Assembly (NCBI GenBank): GCA_004352715.1
Contig: SCFE01000064.1
Coordinates: forward strand, 1,238,638 to 1,302,637
DNA length: 64,000 bases
Reading direction: 5' to 3'
Source: Hofstenia miamia
Taxonomy: Eukaryota > Xenacoelomorpha > Acoela
In this document: piece by piece, positions 25,401 to 37,057 of the stretch
Layout: every line of letters starts with the position of its first letter
How positions within the stretch are numbered: the first letter of the stretch is position 1
Program-made: the position numbers and the translations under genes
The notes under the pieces: model-generated
Told to the model about the DNA's origin: nothing
Seen by the model: the letters and a program-made list of their open reading frames with translations, nothing else
The model's database searches: none

Positions 25401-26465
25401 GTATATACATGTATATTATATTCAAGCAAATATCCTGAAACTACTTTCTCATTACTAAGATGATTATAGTTTTCTATTTCATATTGATGAAATATACTGT
25501 AGTAAATATACAATGGCATATTGTTTTACTTAAAGTACAAATAATTTATTTAATGGTAGGGTTAGCTATTTGGGATTCCCTCTCAGTTTTCTTCGATGGA
25601 CCTATTGATATCACAATGTATGAAGACATGTTGGATTGGAGCTTAACAAGATATGGATTTGCCGAGCAATTTGGTAAGCCAAAGAAACTAATATGTATAC
25701 ATATTATTAGAAAGGTATAGGTTAGAACTATTAAATAGACATAATTCATTTATAATGACCTTAAACGTGTCTTAGAATTTAGCAATGATCTACCTAAATC
25801 TATTATGAATAACTAATGATTTTGTAAAATGCATAACTTAGTATTTAGAGCATGGACTAGACTGGGTAACAACTGGAATAGCACACTGGTTGGTTGTTGT
25901 TATTACACTTGATAGGTTAGCCGCAACCTGTATTCCAATAGAATATCAAAGTCATTATTCAAACCCACGTTTTGCTTACAAAATTTTGGCAGCACTTTTT
26001 ATATTTGTGTATATAATTATCGGTTTCCCTACAATGTTGGTTTATCATGATTGCGATAATGGCACATGTAAATTGCGATCTATGTTTGCAGACAAGCCTG
26101 TAATATTAATGTTAGTTACTCTTCAGGGTTACATTCCTGTTATATTTACTGTTATTGGAAATTGCATGATTTGCTTAAAACTATCTTTTGGCGATACCAA
26201 AAAAATGAAAAACAGCGGAGTGGAAAAGCTGCTTTTTATCGTCTCAGTCAGTTTTCTTATATTTGTTACATTAGCAGAAACATGTTATTATATCCAATAT
26301 TACAATAAATTGAATGGAAAAAATTGTAATATTTTCACCGCTGTTATTAATTCTATAACGAAAACGTCATTGGTAACAAACAATGGAATAAATTTTGTTC
26401 TTTACATTTTATTAGGAAAAGTATTTCGACAAAAATTCCTGCAACTTTTCAAGTTCAGAAAATGA
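17559..26465 (+). CDS. Class A (rhodopsin-like) GPCR, neuropeptide-receptor type, three exons
   Basis: Exons 17559-17727, 25560-25673 and 25849-26465 join at phase 1 (donors gtaatt and gtaagc, acceptors ggtag and tttag) to give 299 aa plus stop. All seven membrane segments are visible: TM1 with GIFCNFLSF (the conserved Asn), TM2 with LAIWDSL (the conserved Asp), TM3 ending LDRLAA where DRY is usual, TM4, TM5 with a Pro (GYIPVIFTVIG), TM6, and TM7 with NNGINFVLYILLG in place of NPxxY. An N-glycosylation site (NRT) lies at residues 4-6. The Cys at the top of TM3 that normally forms a disulphide is not seen, although extracellular loop 2 has two Cys. The closest resemblance is to FMRFamide/neuropeptide-type receptors; the ligand is unknown. 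Intron 1 is 7.8 kb and holds LINE and PLE debris. The exon 2 acceptor was chosen because it restores the normal TM1-TM2 spacing. Confidence 0.75.
17779..19659 (+). repeat. 940-base direct tandem duplication joined by one N
   Basis: 17779-18718 and 18720-19659 appear identical throughout, at an offset of 941 bases, with a single N at 18719 between them. The N at the exact junction points to two overlapping contig ends placed side by side, not to a biological duplication. It lies in intron 1 of the GPCR and codes for nothing recognisable. Confidence 0.9.
20354..20608 (-). pseudogene. LINE ORF2 C-terminal fragment
   Basis: The frame reads SFINTAIYNWNILPKELKII, then KKFKKELKLLF, the typical last ~50 residues of a non-LTR ORF2 protein (aromatic-xx-W-N-x-LP, then the FKxxLK helix). 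The stop at 20354 would be the natural end. The RT upstream is missing. It is a 5'-truncated relic in intron 1 of the GPCR. Confidence 0.55.
22028..23230 (-). pseudogene. LINE ORF2: endonuclease and linker, RT missing
   Basis: Directly after the ORF1 stop, and in the same frame, comes NNINGLLSKFSKTDFM, then NAVLLQETK, the first blocks of an APE endonuclease. A frameshift at about 23096 moves the reading to the frame with KSRGGGLIIYIEKNW and RVNIYMPPDRNKKR. Further breaks follow before the open linker 22483-22028 (LLSETNWDDVLKKENVEVLV onward). No RT is found after it, so the 3' part is lost, which is unusual for a LINE. It is the partner of the PHD-finger ORF1 at 23231-24136. Confidence 0.65.
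23231..24136 (-). CDS. LINE ORF1 with PHD-type zinc finger
   Basis: The protein (about 300 codons, through one N at 23387) starts MPFCIACGKKQATL. It has two Cys-rich modules: CxxC pairs in the first 35 residues, then a PHD finger at about 36-92 (CTICQKKV, CAKCKRVFHSVCSKL, then LLWCCEPC). A coiled stretch follows, then an RRM-like segment around residues 145-240 (SEIRIRGIPESE, then RALLVRLREP). PHD-like ORF1 proteins are known in CR1/L2-group LINEs, where they bind element RNA. A (TA)n microsatellite at 23336-23386 lies inside the frame and would encode about 17 Tyr/Ile residues before the reading resumes as coding sequence, so this copy is probably damaged there. The stop at 23231 is followed at once by the endonuclease frame. 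Confidence 0.7.
24392..24790 (-). pseudogene. Penelope-like element GIY-YIG endonuclease fragment
   Basis: The - strand frame contains SLVYKYNCDDCKKSYIGET, then RHFDTRIKEHINGHL, the GIY-YIG endonuclease signature (here VYKYNC with SYIG) with the Cys pair typical of Penelope-like elements, and ends in a conserved Leu/Asn-rich tail. The 5' side is cut at two Ns (24800-24801) next to a TA run. The RT that should precede it is absent. It sits in intron 1 of the GPCR. Confidence 0.75.
24955..25195 (-). pseudogene. Second, more decayed PLE GIY-YIG fragment
   Basis: The - strand reads FLWKPIQHLKTRIHEHLYGN, then LQSEIYMHSKIHKASTSDFK, aligning with the TRIKEH block of the neighbouring copy at 24392-24790. 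Stops and frameshifts follow. It is a separate, older PLE piece beside the first. Confidence 0.55.
25307..25397. repeat. (TA)n microsatellite, longest in the window
   Basis: About 90 bases of TA dinucleotides with one register change in the middle (a TATTATAT step at about 25355). It lies about 160 bases upstream of exon 2 of the GPCR. Confidence 0.97.
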
Positions 26466-27346
26466 ATATCTGCATGAACTACTAAAGTACATATATCCAA
26501 TGTTACATGTTTTAATATATTAATATAAGATGAATTCTGTTTTGTTTCATTAATAGGTGACAACATTATTTTTCAATTCGGTAATATGACATTTCCATCA
26601 AAGAATTTCAGAGCCAGTTATGTGGGGAATAGTAAACTACGTAGTATTTAATAAATTCATTATGCGTTGTCTTTGCTTTTTACTATATTAACTTATTCAG
26701 GAGGAATTTTATAAGGCTTCCAAAATAATAGTAGCCTTTTAAAAAATTTTATTTCTTGGGACTGACAAAATGTTTACGAAATTATTTAATGCACGCTTAT
26801 GCTAACTTATTATTAAATTATATACTTAAAATTTGTATATCAAATTTTCAAATAATTCAAAAATGATATTGATAAAAATTACTGAAAGGCATTTACCAAT
26901 AATGAAGCATATGTTATCATATAAATATACTTTGTGTTATCAATTAATTAATTGCAAGAAGTTATGTGAGCTTTTTTAGTTTAAATATCCTTTATAAATT
27001 CCAGAATTGTGCTTTTTATAAACCTCTCGGATTTCAGATTAATCATATTCTTGTTATAAATCAAAATTAATTTAGCTTGAAGTTGCAAACGATCCTTTTT
27101 GTTGATTTGTTTCTTATGTCTTAGAAGGGTCATGGACATTACTAGGCAATTTCACATCGTTTATATTTTTTAATTCTTTAATTAAAATGTAGAAGCTACT
27201 ATTTCTCTGAAAGTGTAAGTTGAGTTTTGAAATTTCCATAAGTATTAGTAATAATAAAGATAAAAATAATCATTATTTTAAGTGTAAATGAAAGTTTAAT
27301 ATCAAGTATATTTCCCATATATAACAAAATTTATACATTGAAAAAA

Positions 27347-30300
27347 TTAATCGCCCTTAATTTTGTTACCCATTTGCTTATGCTTCTTGGGTTGCATATA
27401 AGCTTGATAGTAGAAATTCAAAAATAAAGTAATCATAGACAGGCCGTAAAGAAGTAATCCATACACCATCCAATGTGGAAAGCCGCAATCCATATATAGG
27501 CATGCTGTACCATTCAACATACTAACAAAAAATTGTGCCTAAATGAAAAACTTAACATGCTGTGGCAAAAATTTAATTTTAAGAAAATAACTTACTAGTT
27601 GCAACATTGTAAGATAACGCTTCCACCAAAGATATGGCTGCATCTTGGGCCCGAGTCCAGCTAGTGCGTAATAGGAGTACATGATAACATGAATTCCCGA
27701 ATTGAGCATTGTATTGAAGAAAGCTAAACATAAAATATATAAATGGCCCTCCATTTTAAAATCAATTTATTTATCGCTAAGGCAGTATATGTTTACATTG
27801 TTTGCAAAAAAATTCAAAATAAAATGAATCTTGTTATCAAAATTTTTTGAGATTTTTTATTATTACATTTTTCAACCTCTTTAGTTGTGATTATTCGCAT
27901 TGAACAAAACCATGTTCATATATTGATGTATAAACATAAACATACAGTTTTGTCATTTCAATAGCACCACAAAACATGTTTTGAGATGTATATTACTTAC
28001 AATTAGTTGAAAAGCTTTATTGTCTTGCTACCTATGTTTTTTTTAGAATAAGAGCACGAGGTTGTATAATATAATGCAAGTGTGAGTTTTGATATATTTG
28101 ACTGTATTTAATGTTGAGACATCCAAAAATCAAATTTATTCTGGAGTTAATTGCACCCTTGTCTTCCTGCATGTTTGTGCAGTAGAAATGGTACATATAA
28201 TCTTTGAAAAGGAAAGAAATATAATTTTTCAGTTATACAGTGAATTGCCTTAATCAAAGAAGTGCTCATTTTATTTGTCAGCATTCATACAAGAAATAAG
28301 GAGTTTATGTCTACCCGTTAAATAGGACTAATTGCATCTCTTATACACATCTCCCCAACTTGTTTCGAAAATTTAAATTTGAATATTTGCATAATTTTCA
28401 AATCTCATAAATTTCAAGTAGTTTAGCGAGCTTAGTCTTTTGTATAACTAACAAAAACCCTACGAAAAATCGCCGTGGTATGCAACAAGTTAATTTACTA
28501 GTAGGTTGCACGAGATGCCCTACGATTAAAGAAACGAATCTGTACATGAACGTTCAATTCAATTTCTCGCTATTTGAAAACAGATCAGAAAATGCCTATA
28601 AAATGTGCCTGGTCCAAGTGAGAAATTATGAACGATAAATTGTAAAGAAAAGAGAAATATACACCTCATTGTATAATTGAAACCTACATTGTCCTCCTGG
28701 CACCCATTTTGCACCAATCCACCAAATAGGAAATATAGATGCATGATGGTAAACATGTAGAAATGAAACTTGGTTGTTCTTCTTGCGCAGAATGAAAATG
28801 AATGTATCAATGAATTCAATGCATTTAGAGAAGTAATACAACCAGATAGCTCTAGCCATCTAAACAGTTTTTTAACAGAGGGATAATAAGCAGAAATATG
28901 ACGTACTCTCTCTTCATTCACATCTCCGATGAATGTCACTGGCTGGCACAGATAACTGTAGTTGAGGGCCGTCGACGATATCAATATCTATATATGTAGT
29001 GTTATTTATAACAGCTTTTTATAGTAAAGGAAAATATCTTCAAAATTCATATTTCAAGATCTAATATTCAATTGATTTAAATCGTACCTATTATGCCCCG
29101 GTGAATAGCTAAGGGTGTGCCTCTAAGCTGGGCATCCCCATTGCACTTCCTATTGAAAATTATCTTGATTCGAATTTCCCATAATTTATTAGTAAAAATT
29201 GGTTTACTGAGTTGTGTAATCTCACTTTTGTACAATTATTGGCTTTGCAGTATTTCTCATTAGTTATTTTCATTACACAGTAACGCATTAATTAGTTCTG
29301 TGTACATTGGAAAACAACTTTTTCCATGTTTATTTTAAGATTTGGGAAGTACCATTCAGGCACACCGTGTGCAAAGGTTATAAATCGTGACTCTCAATTA
29401 GATTTAAGGGCGTAAGTCTTGTGGTCAATTTTTAAAAATTCTGTTTTTGTTTTATCAACAGTGGTAGGCGCAAGAGAATATATAAAGAAATTTTGAAATC
29501 GGTCCAGTCAAAGCCATGAGTTTAGGCTTTTTTTGTTTAATTTGACTTAATTGATTTCGAAATTTTCAGCTATTGTTTCTTGCCAGATTTGATCCTATAT
29601 ACTTCGGACCAAAGCCAAGAATTGCGAAGGTGGGTTGTTCAAATAGCAAAATATTAAATTGCGCAAATGAGTAAAATCAAATAAAAATGCATCCATAGCT
29701 AAAGAATTTGATTTGAATTTAATCCAATATATAGTACATGCAATAAACTATGTACACATATTATTGACAAGCAAAGCAGAAATGACTGCAGTTATAATGA
29801 AGATATGATTACAAACGACACGCAGTTATTTATTAATAATGTATGTTGATTAGCTATAAATATTTATTTTTTATAAGCTGATCACAAGAATTGCATCATT
29901 GTTAATATGATATTAGATATTGCGATATTGGATGTTAAGGTTACTGTTAAAAATATGAATTGAGTCAATTGATTTTTTGAAAAATTTGAAAACAAAGAAT
30001 GATAGCAAGAGCGAAAAATGTGCAACAACAAAATTGCAGAGTCGCATAGGTGCAGCCTACTGGGTTAATTATTGTCAAATTATACATACATTACAAAACC
30101 GATTTACACAGCTTTTGTTGCAGAAATTTGTCACCTTTTATTTCTAATTTTTTTAAAATATTCTTTGAACTGAGTAATTTGGACTGAATTTGTGTTTCGA
30201 ACAATTTGAGTTGCTGTTGTCCCTAAAGATTAACAAATTTGCAGTAACGAATAAATATGAAAATGACGATGTAATGCAAATGAGAAATGTAAAATCTAAT

Positions 30301-33300
30301 ACTCTAGTTTTATTCTATGCTAAGGTATTAATTTGAGTAAGAACTGCAGTGCCTTTTATGGGCGAGCGACTTTATTTGTCGCAAATGATTTAGAAATTTG
30401 CCAAAACCAATTATATCTTAGTCATATATTGCAAAAATTACTATCAAACGGAAGCTAGTTAGGATATAATTATATAATTATTTATGTAACACAATTAATT
30501 CATAACAAAATGTATATAGGTCAACAATACTAAACATAAAAAATTCTGCATTTTTACTACTAGAGGACATTTCATGTTAATAAATAAACAAGTTGAGATT
30601 AGTTCGATTACCATAATTTCTTGAGAAAAAATAATAAAATTCTGTTTTATTGGAGGTAGAAATTTTAATTAAAATTCAAAACTTAAAACACAATTAAAAA
30701 TATGGAATTCATAAATGTCTACTGCAAGTTTCATCAAAGGCGAAGTTTTTATTAGGTCAATTGTCATTTTCAGAAGCTAGTCGAATCGACTCACAGAGGA
30801 TTCAAATTACTTTAATATATTCGATCTAATTTTGATGTTTTTTATTTCAGAAAACGAAGGAAGTATTGAGTCGTATATGCACCAGTTTTAAAAAAGAGCC
30901 AACTGTGATCCTTTAAGGGTAAGTTTTTAGAATATTTGGTTGGTATACGTCGACCTGTAGCGTCTATTGTAGAGGCGCCGATTATAGTTTGTGCCATTCC
31001 ATTGGAATCATATATAATGTTGTGATACAAAAAAACCATAATGTTCATTATTCATAATCGAAATCCATTATTATGTATAAAGAATATATTTTAGCTTAAA
31101 TTTTTATATTTATCTGCAGTTGGTAAATTAGATGTTTTTGATAACAAAATAATTTTTAAAAGCTATGCAAAGCTTTAGTTTGCAAATAATTATTAATAAT
31201 AATGTTCAATCCGGTTTTTAATGCTTTCACTTAACAACATGTATTGTAAGTAAAAACAATAAATGATTAACATTCAAATTTGTTTCCGAATCTTTCACGA
31301 TCTTAAATAAAACAATAGCAGCTTTTCAAGCAGGAGTCGAGCATAAACATAAGAAATCAGAGTTTCGAGTAAGAAAAATGAACACTAAATAGGAAACCAA
31401 ATCAAAAAAGTTAAATTTGCTTCACTCTTATAAACTACATGTGCTACCACTTAAAGTTTTCTCCCATGTTGCATTGATTACGTACATTTTTGTCAAGTCA
31501 CATTAACACATTTTGTCTGTAATGCTCATTGACGGGGGACAATATGAGTTTGGCAGAATATTCAAGCTATTCACTATCCGAAACCGACTAGAATATTTAC
31601 AACCCGAACTCGAATTGACCCTAAATCTAGACCTCGATTCTCAATATTTGGGTTTTTTGGATCTCTTTCAAGTCTCTGTTAAATCGGGTAGCCGATGCTT
31701 CTCTCTAATTCACACGTAAGAGAGAAAATAATAAACACTGTTAAGTAAAGTTCCCTCAAATTTTTAATAACTTGAATTTTTTCTAAAAAATTTATAGATT
31801 TTAGTTTGAATTTTATCAAAATTATTTCATTCACAGATTGTCCGAGTGGTCTAAGGTGCTAGTTTCAGCTACTACTATCTTCGAATGCGTGGGCTTGAAT
31901 CTCACATCTGACAATTTTTCCATTAGGGGATTTTATAAAATATTACATATTTGGGTTCTTAAATTAAATGCAAAATATTTAAAATTATACATTAGACATT
32001 CACTAAGTCGCATAAACTGCTCAATAGAATAAATTCTGAACTCATAATTCAATATAAACAAGCAATATTTTGTAATATTCTACGGTCATGTATGTAGTAC
32101 AATGCGATTGATGAGAATAGCATTAGAATGTGGTGATGATCAGTAATACATAATGATGATCTTAGGGTTCTTGTAATTAAACAAGGACCATGGGTAGCAT
32201 ATTGGTAGAGTGTGGATTGGAAAGTAATACAGATGTATTTCAAAGGCTACTTTTATTACAAAACTTTTCAATTGGTTTTAAGAACACTAAGATATTTACA
32301 TTCTAGAATTTTGTCCTATAACCTTGAATCAAATTCCAAAAATCAGATTCAGGTGGGGTTGGGTCGGCTCGGGTTGAAAATCTGAATCCGATTACAACTA
32401 TGATTTCAGGCATTAAATATTGTTCAGGCTTGCAAAACAATAGTGGCCGGCCAAAATAGATTTATTGTTAACCTAAATATTTCTAATCACGTTATAAAAT
32501 GCCAACTGCCCTATATTTGCCCTACGCATTTTACATGATGGCTATTATATCCATAATGTATGATTGAAATTTAAAATATGGCTATTATGGAATGCTTAAA
32601 TAATTTGCATTGCTGTATATGATGGCAATACCTTCAGCGGCACGTGTGGTCTACTGAACATCATTAGAGAATATGTTGACCTGAATTATGCTACGAGTTA
32701 TTCCATTTAGGTAAAAATAGTTTTTCTTTTACAATTCGCTTGACACCAGACACAAAGCTATATTATAAATGAAACGTCTCAGTTGATTTTAGTAACATTC
32801 ATTCATAGGAACATTTAGTAATTAATAAAATTAATAAAATTATAATTACTATTTAGTTAAATCAGCATCTGGTACCAAAATATGGCTAGACATTGACGGG
32901 ACGGAGTTAATTCTTTTAACAGTTGCATGTATATATATATATATAAGCTGGAAATACAAATGTTATTAATTGTTGCTTGCTCGCCTCCACCCCTGATCAA
33001 CACGCATTTTATCATAAGAGTGTCAGGAATATTGAGTCATAGCATGGAACTGAAGTACTGTATGTATAGTTGCATGACAATATGAAAATAAGTTGTGTGT
33101 AAAAATATGAATTGATCTTTAAAGTATATCAACGAGCAATGAAGCTTATATAGAGCATTAAGGGTGTGGATGCCAAACTCTAATAAATTAGAATACGAAA
33201 CAATGTGTTTAGTCTTAAATTTAAAAATCTCTCTCTCTCCATATTTGGTCTTGTGTATTTCATGACAATGCTTGAATAATATAAAGGTTTAGGTTGCCAT

Positions 33301-34907
33301 TGCTATTATAGTATTATTACATGGTTTTTAAATTAATACAATTATATAGATGCAATTTCAGGCATCGCCGCCGCCGACCTTATTGGCTAAACACAGGCTA
33401 AATGAACGCAGATAAGAGACACATCTATATTTTTACAATTTCAATTGTAAGTGCTAAATTTCAATTTTAGATTTGAATTAAAATTATTTTCTTGAAATTG
33501 ATACTTTTTTTTAAAATTTTACTATTTGTTAAAAGATTATCACTTTGAAAAGAAGTAATTTAGCTAAAAATATTTCCGCCCCAGGGCCTTTTATATATAT
33601 ATGACGGTGAAAAAGTCAGGAAATTTTCAAGCGAGTAGGCTGATGCAATATATGCAAAATAGACTCTATTTCAAGTACAAAAAGATTTTTTTATTTCAGA
33701 ATTTTGATGTCAATACACCAAAATCGTGTCTTTAATATTAAATGAGCTGTGTTTGCTAGAATTTCAAAATTTGGCAATTTTTGCTCAAGAATTCCGCTTT
33801 TGGATTGGTATAGCTCAGTCAGTGTTAACTTATTGCCGAAGTGCTTACACAATTCTGTTTAAAATTGATAGAACTCTATGAATATGTTATATTTTCTTGC
33901 ACTTCAAATTGAAAATGGGAGGCTAGTGACTAAAATATGTATTTTTAGCAAAATTCCGAAAAATTTGTGGTCCATAATACACCTTAAGAATTTTTTAGAT
34001 TTTTTTTATTCGATTCTAAATAAAAAGATGGTGAAGCATAGTGTAAAAAATTAAGCCCTTTTGCTATTGATACTTGATGTAGACGCTATATTGCATATAT
34101 TTCATAAGTCTCCTAGTTTTTATGTTTCCTGGTTTCGGCAAAGCCGTGTATATAGAAGTCGCTGGTCCCTCCGTTTTCAATATTGATTGGTTTTTCCCAA
34201 AATTTATAAACAGTAATTTGTACTTCACTGCATATATAAAAATTTATCGCAACCAATCCAATGTTGTAAACAAACATAAATGTCGTTAATTGAAAAGGTT
34301 CTCGATTTCTCATTATCAGCAGAAGTATCAAAACAGAGAAGAGATATGTAGCTGTTATGGTCATTGTAAGTTTACATGTTTGCATCAACGGGAAATTTGA
34401 AATTCGAGGATCTAAAGAAGTAGTTTCTAACATTGACCTATTTCATAAACGTTGAGTAATACTAGAATAAAGATATTATAATAATTAATTTGTTTATATC
34501 TTTTGAAATTGTTGTTCACAACCTTTAAGCAAATAGAATAACTGTTTGGTAATTTTTGTAAACATCAATAAGTTTTGTGCTTCTCTGCTTTTTAAATAGT
34601 ATAAATAGATTTACGGCAAAAAATCAGGTAATATATGTTCCTTAATGATTAAAAATATTTGCATTACTTGGATACTTTGGATACTTTTTCCAGACATTCG
34701 CAATTGCAAAAAATAACTTTTAATGTACATGTCTTTTGAGAATACTATGTGGCTGCTTAGAATCTCCAATTTCTCAATTAGGTCCCAAATTTGTATAAAT
34801 ATAAAAAACCTACCACCATGAGCCATATAGTAGTGGTACTGGTCTTCCAGCTCGAGAATCCTTTCTATTAGGAAATCCTTTAATATCACGGTATCAAACT
34901 TAATCAT
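27347..34907 (-). CDS. ELOVL4-type very-long-chain fatty acid elongase (ELOVL-A), six exons
   Basis: Exons on the - strand are 34907-34814, 34411-34224, 28987-28907, 28859-28688, 27723-27596 and 27538-27347. All junctions are GT-AG and keep frame, giving 284 aa plus stop (human ELOVL4 has 314). Elongase blocks seen in order are KCIEFIDT (about residue 133), [10 protein letters not shown] with the catalytic HxxHH (156-160), [12 protein letters not shown], and [13 protein letters not shown], which favours ELOVL4 over other classes. Several membrane segments are evident. The protein ends KIKGD, fitting the KxKxx ER-retention tail known for ELOVL4. The enzyme condenses malonyl-CoA with long acyl-CoA in the ER. 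Intron 2 is 5.2 kb and holds a tRNA-Leu relic. Its paralogue is 49475-59727. The start Met is the first in exon 1 and is less certain than the rest. Confidence 0.9.
31832..31913 (+). tRNA. tRNA-Leu(CAG)-like gene, best-preserved copy
   Basis: A cloverleaf can be drawn: D arm TCCGAGTGGTCTAAGG, anticodon loop TTCAGCT (CAG) with four of five stem pairs, a long variable arm as in tRNA-Leu, a T arm GTGGG/CTCAC that pairs fully with one wobble, and acceptor arms CACAGAT/ATCTGAC pairing at five of seven positions. The first two acceptor pairs are broken and the T loop is CTTGAAT instead of TTCGAAT. It is probably a pseudogene inside intron 2 of ELOVL-A. Confidence 0.55.
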
Positions 34908-35221
34908 CTCTGGTATAAGAGTGCCAATGGCTTGTTTGATTTAAATATTTTGAATCAGGAGCCAAATGAGTCATTTTTATTTTACGATGATATAAGTAAA
35001 TGTGCAATGAGTTAGTGAATAATGATTTTACAAAGAACTCTCTTTAGAATATTATGGGAAAATAAGATTAACCTTCGTGTTTGCTTGCAAAAAAAAATCT
35101 AATGCATTTAAAAAATCCGCATACATTTAGTTATTCTAGTTGAAATAATATATTGTGTTTAGCAAATTTGACCCGAAAATTATTTTGAATTGAATTACAA
35201 AATATTCAATAAGTAATTTCA

Positions 35222-36221
35222 NNNNNNNNNNNNNNNNNNNNNNNNNNNNNNNNNNNNNNNNNNNNNNNNNNNNNNNNNNNNNNNNNNNNNNNNNNNNNNN
35301 NNNNNNNNNNNNNNNNNNNNNNNNNNNNNNNNNNNNNNNNNNNNNNNNNNNNNNNNNNNNNNNNNNNNNNNNNNNNNNNNNNNNNNNNNNNNNNNNNNNN
35401 NNNNNNNNNNNNNNNNNNNNNNNNNNNNNNNNNNNNNNNNNNNNNNNNNNNNNNNNNNNNNNNNNNNNNNNNNNNNNNNNNNNNNNNNNNNNNNNNNNNN
35501 NNNNNNNNNNNNNNNNNNNNNNNNNNNNNNNNNNNNNNNNNNNNNNNNNNNNNNNNNNNNNNNNNNNNNNNNNNNNNNNNNNNNNNNNNNNNNNNNNNNN
35601 NNNNNNNNNNNNNNNNNNNNNNNNNNNNNNNNNNNNNNNNNNNNNNNNNNNNNNNNNNNNNNNNNNNNNNNNNNNNNNNNNNNNNNNNNNNNNNNNNNNN
35701 NNNNNNNNNNNNNNNNNNNNNNNNNNNNNNNNNNNNNNNNNNNNNNNNNNNNNNNNNNNNNNNNNNNNNNNNNNNNNNNNNNNNNNNNNNNNNNNNNNNN
35801 NNNNNNNNNNNNNNNNNNNNNNNNNNNNNNNNNNNNNNNNNNNNNNNNNNNNNNNNNNNNNNNNNNNNNNNNNNNNNNNNNNNNNNNNNNNNNNNNNNNN
35901 NNNNNNNNNNNNNNNNNNNNNNNNNNNNNNNNNNNNNNNNNNNNNNNNNNNNNNNNNNNNNNNNNNNNNNNNNNNNNNNNNNNNNNNNNNNNNNNNNNNN
36001 NNNNNNNNNNNNNNNNNNNNNNNNNNNNNNNNNNNNNNNNNNNNNNNNNNNNNNNNNNNNNNNNNNNNNNNNNNNNNNNNNNNNNNNNNNNNNNNNNNNN
36101 NNNNNNNNNNNNNNNNNNNNNNNNNNNNNNNNNNNNNNNNNNNNNNNNNNNNNNNNNNNNNNNNNNNNNNNNNNNNNNNNNNNNNNNNNNNNNNNNNNNN
36201 NNNNNNNNNNNNNNNNNNNNN
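35222..36221. other. Assembly gap of exactly 1000 Ns
   Basis: An arbitrary-length scaffold gap. The sequence to its right begins with GGAGCCGCGGCTCC, a perfect GC-rich palindrome at about 36226-36239, unlike its surroundings. Confidence 0.99.
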
Positions 36222-36524
36222 CGTAGGAGCCGCGGCTCCCTCTCTCGACGATAGTATATTTTTTGACAGATTTTTTAAACGATAGGGAGATGGCGTTTGC
36301 AAAATGTGCTTCCTTTCATGGGGCATTAACCTGAGTTATCCTGAATTTTATATTTAAGATTTTTTTCTTGGAAAATTGCTCTAACTGCTATTTTCACACA
36401 GTTGCTAATAATTTTTGTGGTTCAAGTTACAAACTTTTTCCATTTTTTTCCATTGTCCACATATAACATAAGCTTTCTCCAATGGGAATACAAGTTGAAA
36501 AATAGAGCGGGAATATTTTGTTAA

Positions 36525-36760
36525 ACTATACAATAGATTGCGCGCAATTTGAATATTCTTAATGCTGTATGGCCAATTATTTTTTGCGTTACCATATGGC
36601 AACACTATGATAATTCAGGTTAAGGACATCAAGAATAGCTGNTAAAATATACAATAGATTGCGCGCAATTTGAATATTTCTTAATGCTGTATGGCCAATT
36701 ATTTTTTGCGTTACCATATGGCAACGCTAGGATAATTCAGGTTAAGGACATCAAGTATAG
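36525..36760. repeat. 117-base duplication at an N join
   Basis: The block containing CAATAGATTGCGCGCAATTT occurs before (36525-36641) and after (36643-36760) a single N at 36642, with a few substitutions and one extra T. It is probably two alleles of the same locus left unmerged. Confidence 0.8.
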
Positions 36761-37057
36761 CTGTGCTAACCTTATTATTTCTTAACTTGTTTTTATGCAT
36801 CAATTTAATTTTATAATTTAACCGCAACTTTAAATATCTGGTGCTAAACACCTCTTTCTGCTTTAGCTGTACGAATTTGTCGTGTACTTCCCTCTCTCTA
36901 CTGAAAACATAAGGTAAGTACGAGAATGGTATCATTTGGGTTGGTAATTAATGAAATTTACTTTTTTACTTATATACACAGAGCTGATTTCAAACTTGTA
37001 CCCGTTTTATGCTGACAAGTAATTGACATTTTTATTATTTTAGATTGTGAAGACATC

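Noticed and set aside
25204-25458. Long Tyr/Ile frames on both strands
   Set aside because: They are translations of the TA microsatellite and not proteins.
31832-31913. Functional tRNA-Leu gene
   Set aside because: Two broken acceptor pairs at the 5' end, a mismatch in the anticodon stem and a non-canonical T loop make function unlikely, so it is listed only as tRNA-like.
35136-36326. 396-codon frame on -
   Set aside because: Almost all of it is the N gap.
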